From Arthrobacter sp. Y-9 (lineage in GTDB: Bacteria > Actinomycetota > Actinomycetes > Actinomycetales > Micrococcaceae), in assembly GCF_029690065.1 (NCBI RefSeq), contig NZ_CP121463.1, positions 2,790,001 through 2,854,000 on the forward strand: DNA of 64,000 nucleotides. The letters are read 5' to 3'. Both the position numbers and the translations under genes were made by a program. How positions within the stretch are numbered: position 1 is the stretch's first letter; each line of letters begins with the position of its first letter. Below, piece after piece: positions 1 through 9,089 of this stretch. Under the pieces are notes generated by a model. It searched no databases. It worked only from the letters and a program-made list of their open reading frames with translations, and was not told where the DNA came from.

Positions 1-189
1 GGCGGGACCGCCATTCCGCAGACCAGTGCCGAGCTGGCGGCGCTCATCCTCGACGAGGTCGAGGTCGCGGTGGTGCCGGGTGAGGCGTTCGGCCCGAGCG
101 GCTACCTCCGCCTGAGCTACGCCCTGGGCGACGACGACCTCGCCGAAGGCGTCCGCCGTCTGCAGGAGTTCCTCGGCAAGGCCGCGTGA
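1..189 (+). CDS. Aminotransferase class I/II, C-terminal fragment
   Basis: The window opens inside this gene, and only the last 62 codons are present before a TGA at 187-189. The translated end reads through [20 protein letters not shown] and finishes LQEFLGKAA. This is the typical C-terminus of PLP-dependent aspartate/aromatic aminotransferases of fold type I. The arginine in YLRLSYA matches the conserved arginine that binds the substrate alpha-carboxylate in that family. The PLP lysine and the N-terminal domain lie outside the window, so the substrate (aspartate versus another amino acid) cannot be decided here. A strong hairpin follows 48 bases downstream. Confidence 0.85.
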   Translation, partial: GGTAIPQTSAELAALILDEVEVAVVPGEAFGPSGYLRLSYALGDDDLAEGVRRLQEFLGKAA

Positions 190-236
190 GCCACGCCGCC
201 TGAGCCGCAACGGCCGCGCCGCGGTCGTACCGCGGC

Positions 237-285
237 AACACGAACGCCCCGCACCGTCCAGCACGGTGCGGGGCGTTCGTGTTTT
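237..285 (+). terminator. Rho-independent terminator after the aminotransferase gene
   Basis: A perfect 21-bp stem (left arm 237-257, right arm 263-283) with a 5-base loop is followed by TTTT at 282-285. It sits downstream of the aminotransferase stop and upstream of the exporter promoter region. Confidence 0.88.
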
Positions 286-353
286 CAGGGTGTGTCTCGG
301 CGGTTCCGGCTCCGCTGCCCTGTCTCCAGGGTCCTGGCTCCGATGCCCCGGCC

Positions 354-417
354 TGTCGGATTCCTTGCCCGTCGGAGTCCTTGCCTGCCGGATTCCCGGC
401 CCGCCGGGCGGTCCTGG
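354..417. repeat. Degenerate 16-bp tandem repeat upstream of the MFS exporter
   Basis: Three units of 16 bases lie head to tail: TGTCGGATTCCTTGCC (354-369), CGTCGGAGTCCTTGCC (370-385) and TGCCGGATTCCCGGCC (386-401). A weaker fourth unit follows at 402-417. The repeat lies 70-130 bases before the exporter start. It could be a regulator-binding array or simply slipped-strand duplication; nothing in the sequence decides this. Confidence 0.6.
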
Positions 418-484
418 ACGGCAGGGCAATGACCCCGGACTCCGGGTCAAGGATGAGCGCTCTCAGCCCGGAACAGTGGAGTCC

Positions 485-1699
485 ATGAAACCCACCGCTC
501 TTCGACGCGCACCCTTCGCGATCCCCGCCCTGGCCCTCGGCATCACCCTGCTGGTGGCCAGCGAATTCCTCCCGGCGAGCGTCCTGCCCCTCATCGCCGC
601 CGACGTGGGGGTCAGTGACGGCACCGCCGGACTGGCCGTGGCGGCCACGTCCCTGGCCGGCGCACTGACCGCCCCCAGCCTCGCCAGCCTGGTGCCCCGC
701 ACCGACCGGCGGACCGTGCTGGTCGTCCTGCTCGGGATCGGGACGCTGGCCGATGTGCTGGTGGCCCTCGCCCCGTCCTTCCCCGTCCTGCTGCTCGGAC
801 GCCTGATCCTGGGCGTCGCGATCGCGGGCTACTGGTCCCTGGCGTTCGGGGCCGGGGTCCACGTCCTGCCGTCGCGTGCCGCCCTGGTCTCCACGGCCCT
901 GGCGACCGGCACCAGCGTGGCGACCATCGCCGCGATGCCGCTCGCCGCCGTCGTCGGGACGGCGCTCGGCTGGCGGCAGGTCTTCTGGGCGGCCGCCGCG
1001 GTGGGCGTCCTCGCCACCTTCACGCTCGCGCTCACGCTGCCCACCGTGCCGGCGCATCCTTCGGCCGGGTCCGCGATGATGCGCCGGGCTCTCGGGCGTC
1101 GCCGTCTCATGCTCGGGATCCTCTGCGTCGGGCTGGCCGCCTTCGCGAACTTCACCGCGTACCCGTACATCAGGCTCGCGATCGACTCCGTGGACCCGGG
1201 AGCCATGGGCTGGCTCCTGCTGCTCTGGGGCGTCGGCGGCCTCGTGGGGAACGTCCTGGCGGGCGCCATCTCGCGCCGGCTGCGGCTCGCCGTCTCACTC
1301 GGGCCCGTCGTCCTGGCGGCTTCGCTCCTGCTGGCCTCGCAGAGCGGCACTACGGCGTCCCTGACCGTGGCGAGCCTCGCCTGGGGCCTCGGGTTCAATC
1401 TGGTGCCGGTGACGACTCAGCTGTGGGTCACCACGGTCGAGCCGGACGACGCCGAGGCCGCGGTCAGTCTTCAGGTCACCGCGTTCCAGGCGGCGATCAC
1501 GCTGGGCGCCGTCGTCGGCGGGCTGCTGGTGGATCACTCGGGACTGGCCGCGGTCTTCGTCACCGCGGCGACGGCGGCCGTGCTGGCCGGCGTCGGGTTC
1601 GCGCTGCTGCCCGCTCAGCCCGCGGATGCCCGCCAGCGGCCGGGAGTGGTCCCGCGTTCCGCGGAGAACGCCCGGACGAAGGCGGCGTCGGATGCGTAG
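485..1699 (+). CDS. MFS transporter, DHA1-type drug/sugar efflux permease
   Basis: The 404-residue protein has about 12 hydrophobic segments and belongs to the DHA1 branch of the major facilitator superfamily (chloramphenicol-exporter/AraJ/YdhP-like). The short loop PRTDRRTV after the second or third segment matches the charged MFS motif A region. Such proteins exchange protons for small molecules at the cytoplasmic membrane; the substrate cannot be read from sequence. ATG 485 was chosen because GTGGAG lies just upstream and the hydrophobic N-terminus begins directly after it. The open frame continues 5' to 266, but that part overlaps the terminator. The last 85 bases overlap the 3' end of the convergent AraC-type gene. 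Confidence 0.87.
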   Translation: MKPTALRRAPFAIPALALGITLLVASEFLPASVLPLIAADVGVSDGTAGLAVAATSLAGALTAPSLASLVPRTDRRTVLVVLLGIGTLADVLVALAPSFPVLLLGRLILGVAIAGYWSLAFGAGVHVLPSRAALVSTALATGTSVATIAAMPLAAVVGTALGWRQVFWAAAAVGVLATFTLALTLPTVPAHPSAGSAMMRRALGRRRLMLGILCVGLAAFANFTAYPYIRLAIDSVDPGAMGWLLLLWGVGGLVGNVLAGAISRRLRLAVSLGPVVLAASLLLASQSGTTASLTVASLAWGLGFNLVPVTTQLWVTTVEPDDAEAAVSLQVTAFQAAITLGAVVGGLLVDHSGLAAVFVTAATAAVLAGVGFALLPAQPADARQRPGVVPRSAENARTKAASDA

Positions 1700-2379
1700 C
1701 CGACGCTCGCGGCGATCTGACTGATCTGCTGGTCCCCGTTCCGCAGCAGATGGGCGGCGCGGGCGAGCCGCTCCTGGCGCACGTACTGCATGGGCGTCAC
1801 GCCCGTCTGCGCGCGGAAACGCTCCGCCAGGGCCGAACGGCTCAGGAGCGCCAGCCTGGACAGCTGCAGCAGGGTCCAGGGGTGCCCAGGATCCTGACGG
1901 ATGGCGGAGGCGGCCCGGCACACCCCGGGGTCCCATTCGCCCACGGATTCCGCCGTGTCCAGGGAGACGATCATCGCGCCGCCGATCAGATGTCCGTACC
2001 CCCGGTTGAAATCGCGGACCGTCGGTTTCCCGCTCAAAGGGCAGGCGGCGATGAATTCGGTGACACCGTGGTGCCGGGCATTGAAGTCGGGCACGATCGC
2101 AGGCTCCGGCAGGGCGGCCCCGGTCAGTTCCGCCAGGTCCACGTGGAGCACCCGGCTCGGTTCCTTCGCCCGCGCCTGGAAGCGTGCCGCCTGGCGGAGG
2201 AAGGCGGCCGCGGATGCCGGGAGCGCGCGCTCCTCGGAGTTCCAGCGGAGCATCACGGTCCCGGAGAGCACCAGGAACCAGGCCGAGGGTGAAGTCCACG
2301 GAAGGGCTTCACCCTCGGCGAGGTCGAGCACGGTGGAGGCGCTGGCTTCCCACTGGGCTTGAAAGTCCGTCACCTTCAC
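1615..2379 (-). CDS. AraC family transcriptional regulator
   Basis: This 254-residue protein has an N-terminal cupin-like sensing region (about 1-150) and a C-terminal AraC/XylS DNA-binding domain (about 155-250) with two helix-turn-helices. The second carries the signature stretch QISQIAASVGYASDAAFVRA followed by FSAERGTTPGRWR. The N-terminal domain, including WDPGVCRAASAI just before the HTH, resembles AraC regulators found next to MFS exporters. The start is GTG 2379; a GTG two codons later is also possible. The gene is convergent with the exporter and overlaps it by 85 bp, so the two likely form a regulator-transporter pair. Inference only: it may control the exporter. Confidence 0.88.
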   Translation of the reverse strand: MKVTDFQAQWEASASTVLDLAEGEALPWTSPSAWFLVLSGTVMLRWNSEERALPASAAAFLRQAARFQARAKEPSRVLHVDLAELTGAALPEPAIVPDFNARHHGVTEFIAACPLSGKPTVRDFNRGYGHLIGGAMIVSLDTAESVGEWDPGVCRAASAIRQDPGHPWTLLQLSRLALLSRSALAERFRAQTGVTPMQYVRQERLARAAHLLRNGDQQISQIAASVGYASDAAFVRAFSAERGTTPGRWRASAG

Positions 2380-2477
2380 CGGAACGCGTCCAGGGGCCCG
2401 GTCATTCCTCGGATGCTGCCCGAGCGCGGGCCAAGAGTCATCCGGCCGGGAGTGCTCCGGCCGGGCCGGGGCTCAGC

Positions 2478-2999
2478 TCACGGCCAGAGGTTGGGGTTCT
2501 TATCCGAGCCGTACCCGCCGTACCGCGGACGCCGCTCGAGGTGCAGGTGCGGGCCGGTGGTGTTGCCGGTGTTGCCCGAGTACCCGATGAGCTGGTTGGT
2601 GGCGACCCGTTGACCGTCGCTCACGACCGAGCGGGACAGGTGGCAGTAGCCCCAGTCCGAACCGTCCACGTTGTCATTGATGAGGATCATGGTGCCGTAG
2701 GCGGAACCCCAATTGGCCCGGCCGGTGCGGACGTCGCCGCCGATGGTCGCGTACACCGGGGTGCCGACGGGGCATCCGATGTCCACGCCCGTGTGATAGC
2801 CGGCGGCCCACGAGCCGGGCTGGCGCCACTGCGCCGTGATCGGGTGGGCGGAGGGGTCCCGCACGGGACGCACGTAGGACGCGGCCTGGGCCGCGGGCGC
2901 GATGGCGATGCCCGTCACGGTGAGACCGGCGACGGCGAGGCCGCCTCCGAGAACGCTTCGTCGGCTGGGCAGGATGGATGGTTCCTGACGATCGGTCAT
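2478..2999 (-). CDS. M23 family metallopeptidase, Tat-exported
   Basis: The 173-residue protein starts with a twin-arginine-like signal (PSRRSVLGG followed by a hydrophobic stretch ending AAQAA at about residue 39). It then runs directly into a peptidase M23 (LytM/lysostaphin) domain. The zinc-site motifs are present: HTGVDIG (HxxxD type) and GPHLHLE (HxH type), with YCHLS between them. Such enzymes cut peptide cross-links in peptidoglycan outside the cytoplasmic membrane. It is small for the family, with no LysM, SH3 or coiled-coil region, so it is a single catalytic domain. ATG 2999 has AGGAG nine bases upstream. Confidence 0.9.
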   Translation of the reverse strand: MTDRQEPSILPSRRSVLGGGLAVAGLTVTGIAIAPAAQAASYVRPVRDPSAHPITAQWRQPGSWAAGYHTGVDIGCPVGTPVYATIGGDVRTGRANWGSAYGTMILINDNVDGSDWGYCHLSRSVVSDGQRVATNQLIGYSGNTGNTTGPHLHLERRPRYGGYGSDKNPNLWP

Positions 3000-3062
3000 G
3001 ACTGTTCTCCTGAGTGCTCATGGGTTGGCGAGACGGATGGGCGTCGCCCGTGGCTTAACACA

Positions 3063-3092
3063 GTGTCACGACACCCAGGAACAAGCTGTCAA
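3063..3092 (-). promoter_or_regulatory. Candidate promoter and small palindrome of the M23 peptidase gene
   Basis: Read on the minus strand, a TTGACA -35 box lies at 3092-3087. A second TTGACAGCT copy is 20 bases further upstream (3112-3104). A GACACT-like -10 region lies about 19 bases downstream. The -10 region overlaps the palindrome GTGTC-AC-GACAC at 3063-3074. The -35 match is exact; the -10 is weak. Confidence 0.4.
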
Positions 3093-3137
3093 CACATCGA
3101 CCGAGCTGTCAAGAGTCGCACCGGACCGGTACGGTCG

Positions 3138-3176
3138 CGCGGGGGCATCCTCCCCCCAATGGAGGACGCCCCCGCG
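3138..3176 (-). terminator. Terminator of the MacB-like ABC operon
   Basis: Nearly perfect GC-rich stem: CGCGGGGGC plus TCCTCC at 3138-3153 pairs with GGAGGA plus GCCCCCGCG at 3161-3176, with one mismatch. It lies between the end of the ABC ATPase gene and the M23 peptidase promoter on the same strand. Confidence 0.7.
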
Positions 3177-3190
3177 ATCACGGGACGCCA

Positions 3191-3874
<684 letters not shown>

Positions 3875-3876
3875 GA

Positions 3877-5304
3877 CTACTCTCCTCGCAGGACTTCGAT
3901 GGGGCGGATGCGCGCGGTCAGGAGCGCGGGAACCAGGGCGCCGATGATGGCCACGACGAACACGGCTCCGATGCCCAGGGCGATGACGCCCGGCGAGACG
4001 CTCGCATTGACGGAGGTCAGGAGCTGATTGGCGCCTCCCAGGAACCCGCCTCCCCCGCCGCCGGGACCGAACCCACCGCCCTGGCCACGGCGTCCCGCCG
4101 CCGCTCCGGCCGTGTTGGAGCTGACGAGCGCCGACGCGATCCCGCTGCTGGCGAAGGACGCGATGACACCGCCGACGACGCTGCCGAGCGCCACGAGGAC
4201 GAGCGCCTCCAGCACGAACTGCAGACCGATGGTGCGGTTCGGAGCGCCGATCGCCTTCAGGACGCCGATCTCGCGGCGGCGTTCCCGGACGAGCAGCACC
4301 ATGATGAAGAGGACCACCAGCCCGGCCGTGGCCAGTGAGGCGATGAAGGCCACCATCGAGATGTTCTTGACGCTGTCCAGTGAGCTCACGGCACTCGCCA
4401 GATTGCGCTGTCCCTGGGTGACGTCGGCCTTGCTGGAGCCCAGCGCGGACTGCAGAGCGGTGCGGGTCGAGTCGACGTTCGCCATCGAGTCCACGGTGAC
4501 GATCATGCTGGACACCTCGCCGGTGGTTCCCGCGAGAGCCTGCGCCTGCGGCAGGGTCAGATAGACGGCGTTGTTCCCGAACTCGGTGCCCGCGTCGAAG
4601 AGGCCCGCCACCGTGTAGTTCTTCCCGTCGATGGTGAAGACCGAACCCGGCTTCAGGCCGTTCTTGGTGGCGAGCGTCGTGCCGACCAGGGCCTTGGTGC
4701 TCGCCTTCGTGTAATCACCGAGCCCGGTGCCCGCGGTGATGTTCAGGGCCTTGCCGGCGCTGTCCACCTCGGCGCCGGTGCCGGTGGCCGTGATGGGGAG
4801 CTGGAACGTGCGGTTCTGCGCGCCACCGGTGCCAGAGCCGCCGGTTCCCCCGCCGCCAGAGCCTTCCGTGGAGCCGGAGTTGTTGCGCCGACCCAGAGTG
4901 CCGGCGTCGATGGCGGGCTGCAGGCTCGTGGTCACGGCGGTGGTCTGCCCCCCGGGTCCACCGAAGCCAGGCTCCTGCGTGCCGGACGACGCCGAACTCT
5001 CCGTGCGCAGCCGCAGGGCCTTCGTCGACACGACCGACTGCACATGCGGCACTGCCGCGGCCGTCTTCGCCTCAGCCTCGGTCAGCGGTTCCCCGCCGCC
5101 GTCGAATCCCTGGCCGCCCGCGGGATTGACCGTCAGGACGGTCCCCACGGAAGCGTTCAGCTCCTGGACTTTGGCCCCGACGGCCTGGTTGGCCACGAGC
5201 ATGGCCAGCGCCAGGCCGATGGCGACCGCCAGGACGGCCACCACCGCCGTCGTTCTGATGGTGTTGCGGAAGGCATTGCCTACGCTCCGGGCAAGGACGT
5301 TCAC
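3877..5304 (-). CDS. ABC transporter permease, MacB/FtsX family
   Basis: The 475-residue permease has one N-terminal membrane helix (about 17-40). A large extracytoplasmic MacB_PCD-like region follows, containing a Gly/Ser/Thr-rich insert around 115-170. Three further helices form the FtsX domain; the first is followed by the cytoplasmic loop RERRREIGVLKAIGA typical of the family. A second Gly-rich stretch (about 395-425) precedes the last helix, and the protein ends ARIRPIEVLRGE, as MacB-type permeases do. The start is GTG 5304 with GAGGAG upstream. It pairs with the ATPase gene 2 bp downstream. The response-regulator gene behind it is on the same strand, but a 171-base gap separates them. 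Confidence 0.92.
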   Translation of the reverse strand: MNVLARSVGNAFRNTIRTTAVVAVLAVAIGLALAMLVANQAVGAKVQELNASVGTVLTVNPAGGQGFDGGGEPLTEAEAKTAAAVPHVQSVVSTKALRLRTESSASSGTQEPGFGGPGGQTTAVTTSLQPAIDAGTLGRRNNSGSTEGSGGGGTGGSGTGGAQNRTFQLPITATGTGAEVDSAGKALNITAGTGLGDYTKASTKALVGTTLATKNGLKPGSVFTIDGKNYTVAGLFDAGTEFGNNAVYLTLPQAQALAGTTGEVSSMIVTVDSMANVDSTRTALQSALGSSKADVTQGQRNLASAVSSLDSVKNISMVAFIASLATAGLVVLFIMVLLVRERRREIGVLKAIGAPNRTIGLQFVLEALVLVALGSVVGGVIASFASSGIASALVSSNTAGAAAGRRGQGGGFGPGGGGGGFLGGANQLLTSVNASVSPGVIALGIGAVFVVAIIGALVPALLTARIRPIEVLRGE

Positions 5305-5475
5305 TGTTCTCCTCGGGAAAGGTCCGCCGGTCGCGGACTGCTCCCCTCAGAGTGCGCAGTCCCGCTGTGCGAGGAGACGGCCCAGGCTATGCGCGGGCTG
5401 TGAGAACGATCGTGCTGGTCTGGATCAGCCCAGGTCTGAAGCGGGCAGGTCTGAAGAAGCCGGGATTTAAGAAGC

Positions 5476-6171
5476 TCAGAGCAGGCGCCGCTCGGCGGCC
5501 CAACGGCTCAGCTCATAGCGGTTGGAGAGCTGCAGCTTGCGGAGCACGGCGGAGACGTGAGTCTCCACGGTCTTGATCGAGATGAAGAGCTCCTTCGCCA
5601 CCTCCTTGTAGCTGTAGCCGCGCGCGATCAGACGCATGACCTCCAGTTCGCGGGCCGACAGGCGATCCAGCTCGTCGTCGGCGATGTCCTCCACCGCGGT
5701 GCCGAAGGCGTCCAGCACGAAACCCGCCAGCCGCGGGGAGAAGACCGCGTCACCGCCGGCCACCCGGTGCACGGCCGCCGTGATCTCCTCGCCGGAGATC
5801 GTCTTGGTCACGTACCCGCGAGCGCCCGCGCGGATGACGGACACGACGTCGGACGCGGCGTCGGAGACGCTCAGGGCGAGGAAACGGACCTGGCCCAGGA
5901 GGGCGGCGCAGCGGTTGATCACCTCACGGCCGCCCCCGCCCAGTCCCCCGGGCAGGTGGACGTCCAGGAGCACGACGTCGGGAACCTCCTGGGTGATCAC
6001 CTCGACGGCCTGATCCACGGAGCCGGCCTCACCCACCACCTCGATCGTGTCCCCGAGGTCCGCCCGCAGGCCCGAACGGAAGATGGCGTGGTCATCCACG
6101 ATCACCACGCGGGCGGCGGGGCGGGCCTCCGGGGTCGCGCGGGCCTCCGCGGCGGGGCTCTGGTCAGTCAT
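5476..6171 (-). CDS. LuxR/NarL-type response regulator
   Basis: The 231-residue protein has a receiver domain (about 20-140) with acidic pocket D26-D27, phospho-acceptor D70 (in VVLLDVHLPGG) and the conserved lysine in GYVTKTIS. A LuxR-type helix-turn-helix (about 168-228) contains LSARELEVMRLIARGYSYKE. Its start codon overlaps the stop of the histidine-kinase gene by 4 bases (ATGA), so it is translationally coupled and is that kinase's partner. It probably binds the three phased repeats in the divergent promoter upstream (7595-7624), but this is inference from context. Confidence 0.95.
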   Translation of the reverse strand: MTDQSPAAEARATPEARPAARVVIVDDHAIFRSGLRADLGDTIEVVGEAGSVDQAVEVITQEVPDVVLLDVHLPGGLGGGGREVINRCAALLGQVRFLALSVSDAASDVVSVIRAGARGYVTKTISGEEITAAVHRVAGGDAVFSPRLAGFVLDAFGTAVEDIADDELDRLSARELEVMRLIARGYSYKEVAKELFISIKTVETHVSAVLRKLQLSNRYELSRWAAERRLL

Positions 6172-7553
6172 GCGTCGTCTCCATTCCGTGGCTGTGGTTT
6201 CCGGGCGTCGGGTTTGCGGGAGTCCGTGTCCTCGTGGTCGCGCGCCGCCGCGGGAAGGCTGAGGCGCACTTCCGTGCCGTCCTCATCACTGAGGATCACG
6301 GCGGTGCCACCGTGGCGCTGCATCCGGCCGATGATCGACTCCCGCACGCCCATGCGGTCCTCGGGCACGGCATCCACGTCGAAGCCCGGGCCGCGGTCCT
6401 TGATGAAGACATCCGCCCCTCCGTCCGAGCATTCGAGGTAGACGGACACCGCCCCGCCGCCGTGCCGGACGGCGTTCAGCATCGCCTCCCGCGCCGCCTG
6501 GACGAGGGCCTCGTGGCGTTCACTCATGGCCACGTCGCCCACGCTGACGACGTCGACGGCGTGGCCGTGCGTGTCCTCCACCTCCGCGGCGGCCGCCTTG
6601 ATCCGCTCGGCGAGCAGGCCGGCGTCGCGGTTGGTGTCCCCGAAGAGCCAGGTGCGCAGTTCGCGCTCCTGGGCACGGGCGAGGCGCACCACGTCCTGCT
6701 CGGAGCCGGCACGGCGCTGGATGAGCGCGAGTGTCTGGAGGACGGAGTCGTGCAGATGGGCCGCGATCTCGGCGCGTTCGGTCTCGCGGATGCGCCCGGC
6801 GCGTTCGGCTTCGAAATCCTTCCAGAACTTCAGCCCCCACGGCAGCAGCACGAGCCCCACCCCGCCCAGCACTGTGACCGAGGCCAGCAGCGCCAGCCAG
6901 GTCTGCTCCCAGGACCCCGCGCCGGACACCATGACCAGCACCCCGGCCATCACCAGGGCCAGGCCGGCCAGCAGGCGCACCCAGCCCCCGGCCTGATTCG
7001 CGCGGGTCCGGTCCACGAGGTGGGCCCTGCGGGTCTCGTCGAGCTGCATCCAGGCGATGGCCGCGCCACCCAGGATCGCCGCCACGGGAATGAGGGTGCC
7101 CAGAGGGACGTCGACCCCCAGCTGCCGTGCGATGAGGATCGCGGCGAGCAGGAGCAGGCCCGCTCCCAGCAGCACCTCCTTGCCGTACGGGACGGACCAG
7201 CCCTTGCCGTCACGCGAGCGCAGCCACGGCGGTCCCGCGGTCGGCCCAGCGGCAGGTGGGCCTGCGTCGTCCGCCGGGACCGGTTCCGTGCCGCTCACGG
7301 CGGGGGCGATCGGCGACGCCGGGCGGGCCGCCTTCCGCTGGGCGTCCTCGTCCGCCGTCGGGACCATGGTCCAGAGCCAGCCGTAGAAGACCAGACCCGC
7401 GCCACCTGCGAAGGCCGCGATGATCATCCCGAGCCGGACGAATTTCACGGGCCACCCCAGATGCGCGGCCAGCCCGCTGCACACACCGGCGATCATGCGG
7501 TCGCCACTGCGGACCAGGGGCGGGCGCTGGGCGGCTGTCGTCATGTCGTCCAT
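6168..7553 (-). CDS. PspC-domain sensor histidine kinase
   Basis: This 461-residue kinase begins with a PspC domain (about 11-68) in which GDRMIAGVCSGLAAHLG is the hallmark. A Pro/Ala-rich linker (75-115) and four membrane helices (about 125-240) follow. The dimerisation domain is HisKA_3 type, with the phospho-acceptor H268 in AAHLHDSVLQTL. The HATPase_c domain has an N-box around AREAMLNAVRHGG and a G-box around KDRGPGFD. Kinases of this layout are common in Actinobacteria and sense membrane or envelope stress. ATG 7544 (residue 4) is an alternative start. The gene is divergent from a cluster encoding two more PspC proteins, which suggests that it controls them. Confidence 0.94.
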   Translation of the reverse strand: MDDMTTAAQRPPLVRSGDRMIAGVCSGLAAHLGWPVKFVRLGMIIAAFAGGAGLVFYGWLWTMVPTADEDAQRKAARPASPIAPAVSGTEPVPADDAGPPAAGPTAGPPWLRSRDGKGWSVPYGKEVLLGAGLLLLAAILIARQLGVDVPLGTLIPVAAILGGAAIAWMQLDETRRAHLVDRTRANQAGGWVRLLAGLALVMAGVLVMVSGAGSWEQTWLALLASVTVLGGVGLVLLPWGLKFWKDFEAERAGRIRETERAEIAAHLHDSVLQTLALIQRRAGSEQDVVRLARAQERELRTWLFGDTNRDAGLLAERIKAAAAEVEDTHGHAVDVVSVGDVAMSERHEALVQAAREAMLNAVRHGGGAVSVYLECSDGGADVFIKDRGPGFDVDAVPEDRMGVRESIIGRMQRHGGTAVILSDEDGTEVRLSLPAAARDHEDTDSRKPDARKPQPRNGDDA

Positions 7554-7594
7554 CCAACCACGGAACAGGGTCTCCCCGGCCGGGCGGACGGGGA

Positions 7595-7624
7595 TCTCAG
7601 GGCGGTCTCAGGGGTGCTTCAGGG
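7595..7624. promoter_or_regulatory. Three 11-bp-phased direct repeats in the PspC divergent promoter
   Basis: TCTCAGGG occurs at 7595-7602 and again at 7606-7613, and the variant CTTCAGGG at 7617-7624. The spacing is 11 bases each time, close to one helical turn, so all three face the same side of DNA. They lie in the 117-base gap between the divergent kinase/regulator genes and the PspC cluster. This is the expected place for the response regulator's operator. Confidence 0.55.
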
Positions 7625-7670
7625 TATCCCCCAGTAGAGGGGCGGGGCTCCCGGACGAGAGGATCGAACC

Positions 7671-9089
7671 ATGAACACGCACAGCACCACACCAGAGGAA
7701 CCCCGGCAGCCGGCCGGGGCCACGGCCCAGGCCGGTCAGCAGGGGGCCGGCGCCTCACAGGAGGCGCCCGGCACGGCACACACGTCCCAGGACTTCTTCT
7801 CCTGGATCCGCAGCCTCGGCATCCGCCGCGGCAGTGACCGCTGGCTCGGCGGTGTCTGCAGTGGACTGGCCGACCGGTTCGGGATCGACCCGCTGATCGT
7901 GCGCGGCATCTTCATCGTCCTGGCGGTCTTCGCCGGCATCGGCGTTCTCGCCTACGGCGTCGCCTGGGCCCTGCTGCCCGAACCGGACGGCCGGATCCAC
8001 GTCCAGGAGGCGGGAGCGGGGCGGTGGAGCGGCGGCATGACCGGCGCGCTCATCACCACCATCATCGGTTTCCCGAGCCTTGGACGCGGTTTCTGGGACT
8101 GGGGCTGGAACGGACTCAACGCCCTGTTCTGGACGCTGGTCTGGGTGGGAGCTGCGGCCTTCGGCATCTACTACCTGATGCAGCACAAGCGTGCCAAGGA
8201 CGCCCGGAACCACCCGGCGCCTGGTTCACCGGCAGATGGTTTCCGGCACACGGACTGGGACGCCACCGGCGTTCAGCAGCCGTTCACGTCCGCTGCCGCC
8301 GGCACAGCGGCACCCGCACCGGCTTTCCAGGCCACCACGACGACGGACCTCCCGGCGCCGCCGCTGCCGTCGCCGTCGCTCGCGGCGCCGTCAGCCCCGG
8401 CGCCGCCCCGCTCGACGCCTCCCGCCGCGCCGCGGCCTCCGAAGGTCCCTCGGCATCGGCAGGGACCCGGCAGCGCGCTCGTCGCGGTCTTCGTGGGCCT
8501 GGCCCTGCTGGTGGGCGGCGCGCTCAAGGCTCTGGACGCGGCCCGCGTCATCGACCTCGGCACCGCCTCCACCGCGGTGGTCCTGGCCAGTGGCGCGGCC
8601 GTGCTCGGCCTCGGTGTCCTGATCGCGGGCATCCGCGGGCGGACCTCCGGTTTCCTCGGATTCCTGGCCGTGGTCGGCCTGGTCATCGGCGCGTTCTTCA
8701 CGATCGCCCCGCGGGCCGAAGGACTGCACTTCCAGAACCGCGACTGGACCCCGGCCGGGGTCGACCAGGCCCGGCAGGGATTCGACCTCACGGGCGGCAA
8801 GGGCACCGTCGACCTGAGCGGCCTGGGCGGCGGGGCGCCGCTGAGCAGCCGAGTGGTGGTCCCGCTGGACGTCACCGCCGGTGATCTGACCCTCGTGATC
8901 CCGGAGAACATCCCGGTGCAGATCCGCACCGACCTGACCTTCGCCTCGCTCGAACAGGACGGCACCGACACGGGCCACGTGGCCGACAAAGGCACCCGCA
9001 ACTACAACGACGGCAAGCCGGGCCAGCCGCTGGTCATCGAACTCGATGGGACCTTCAGCAACATCTCCGTCCAGGAAGGAAGCCTCTGA
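7671..9089 (+). CDS. PspC-domain membrane protein with C-terminal toast-rack domain
   Basis: The 472-residue protein has a Pro/Gln-rich cytoplasmic N-terminus. A PspC domain (about 48-108) carries GSDRWLGGVCSGLADRFGID and one to two helices. Another helix pair follows near 120-165, then an Ala/Pro-rich linker (about 200-262) and three helices (about 268-350). The C-terminal soluble region of about 100 residues (from FDLTGGKGTVDLS) resembles the LiaF/toast-rack beta-repeat fold. PspC and LiaF-like modules in one protein point to a stress-sensing or anti-regulator role at the membrane. GAGAGG precedes ATG 7671. Its stop overlaps the next start by one base (TGATG). Confidence 0.88.
   Translation: MNTHSTTPEEPRQPAGATAQAGQQGAGASQEAPGTAHTSQDFFSWIRSLGIRRGSDRWLGGVCSGLADRFGIDPLIVRGIFIVLAVFAGIGVLAYGVAWALLPEPDGRIHVQEAGAGRWSGGMTGALITTIIGFPSLGRGFWDWGWNGLNALFWTLVWVGAAAFGIYYLMQHKRAKDARNHPAPGSPADGFRHTDWDATGVQQPFTSAAAGTAAPAPAFQATTTTDLPAPPLPSPSLAAPSAPAPPRSTPPAAPRPPKVPRHRQGPGSALVAVFVGLALLVGGALKALDAARVIDLGTASTAVVLASGAAVLGLGVLIAGIRGRTSGFLGFLAVVGLVIGAFFTIAPRAEGLHFQNRDWTPAGVDQARQGFDLTGGKGTVDLSGLGGGAPLSSRVVVPLDVTAGDLTLVIPENIPVQIRTDLTFASLEQDGTDTGHVADKGTRNYNDGKPGQPLVIELDGTFSNISVQEGSL

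Noticed and set aside
3000-3137. ydaO-type c-di-AMP riboswitch upstream of the M23 peptidase
   Set aside because: Such riboswitches precede many actinobacterial cell-wall hydrolase genes, but only about 137 bases are available and I found no matching paired elements.
7554-7670. Classical sigma-factor promoter pairs for both divergent operons
   Set aside because: I could not find convincing -35/-10 pairs for either direction, so only the phased repeats are reported.
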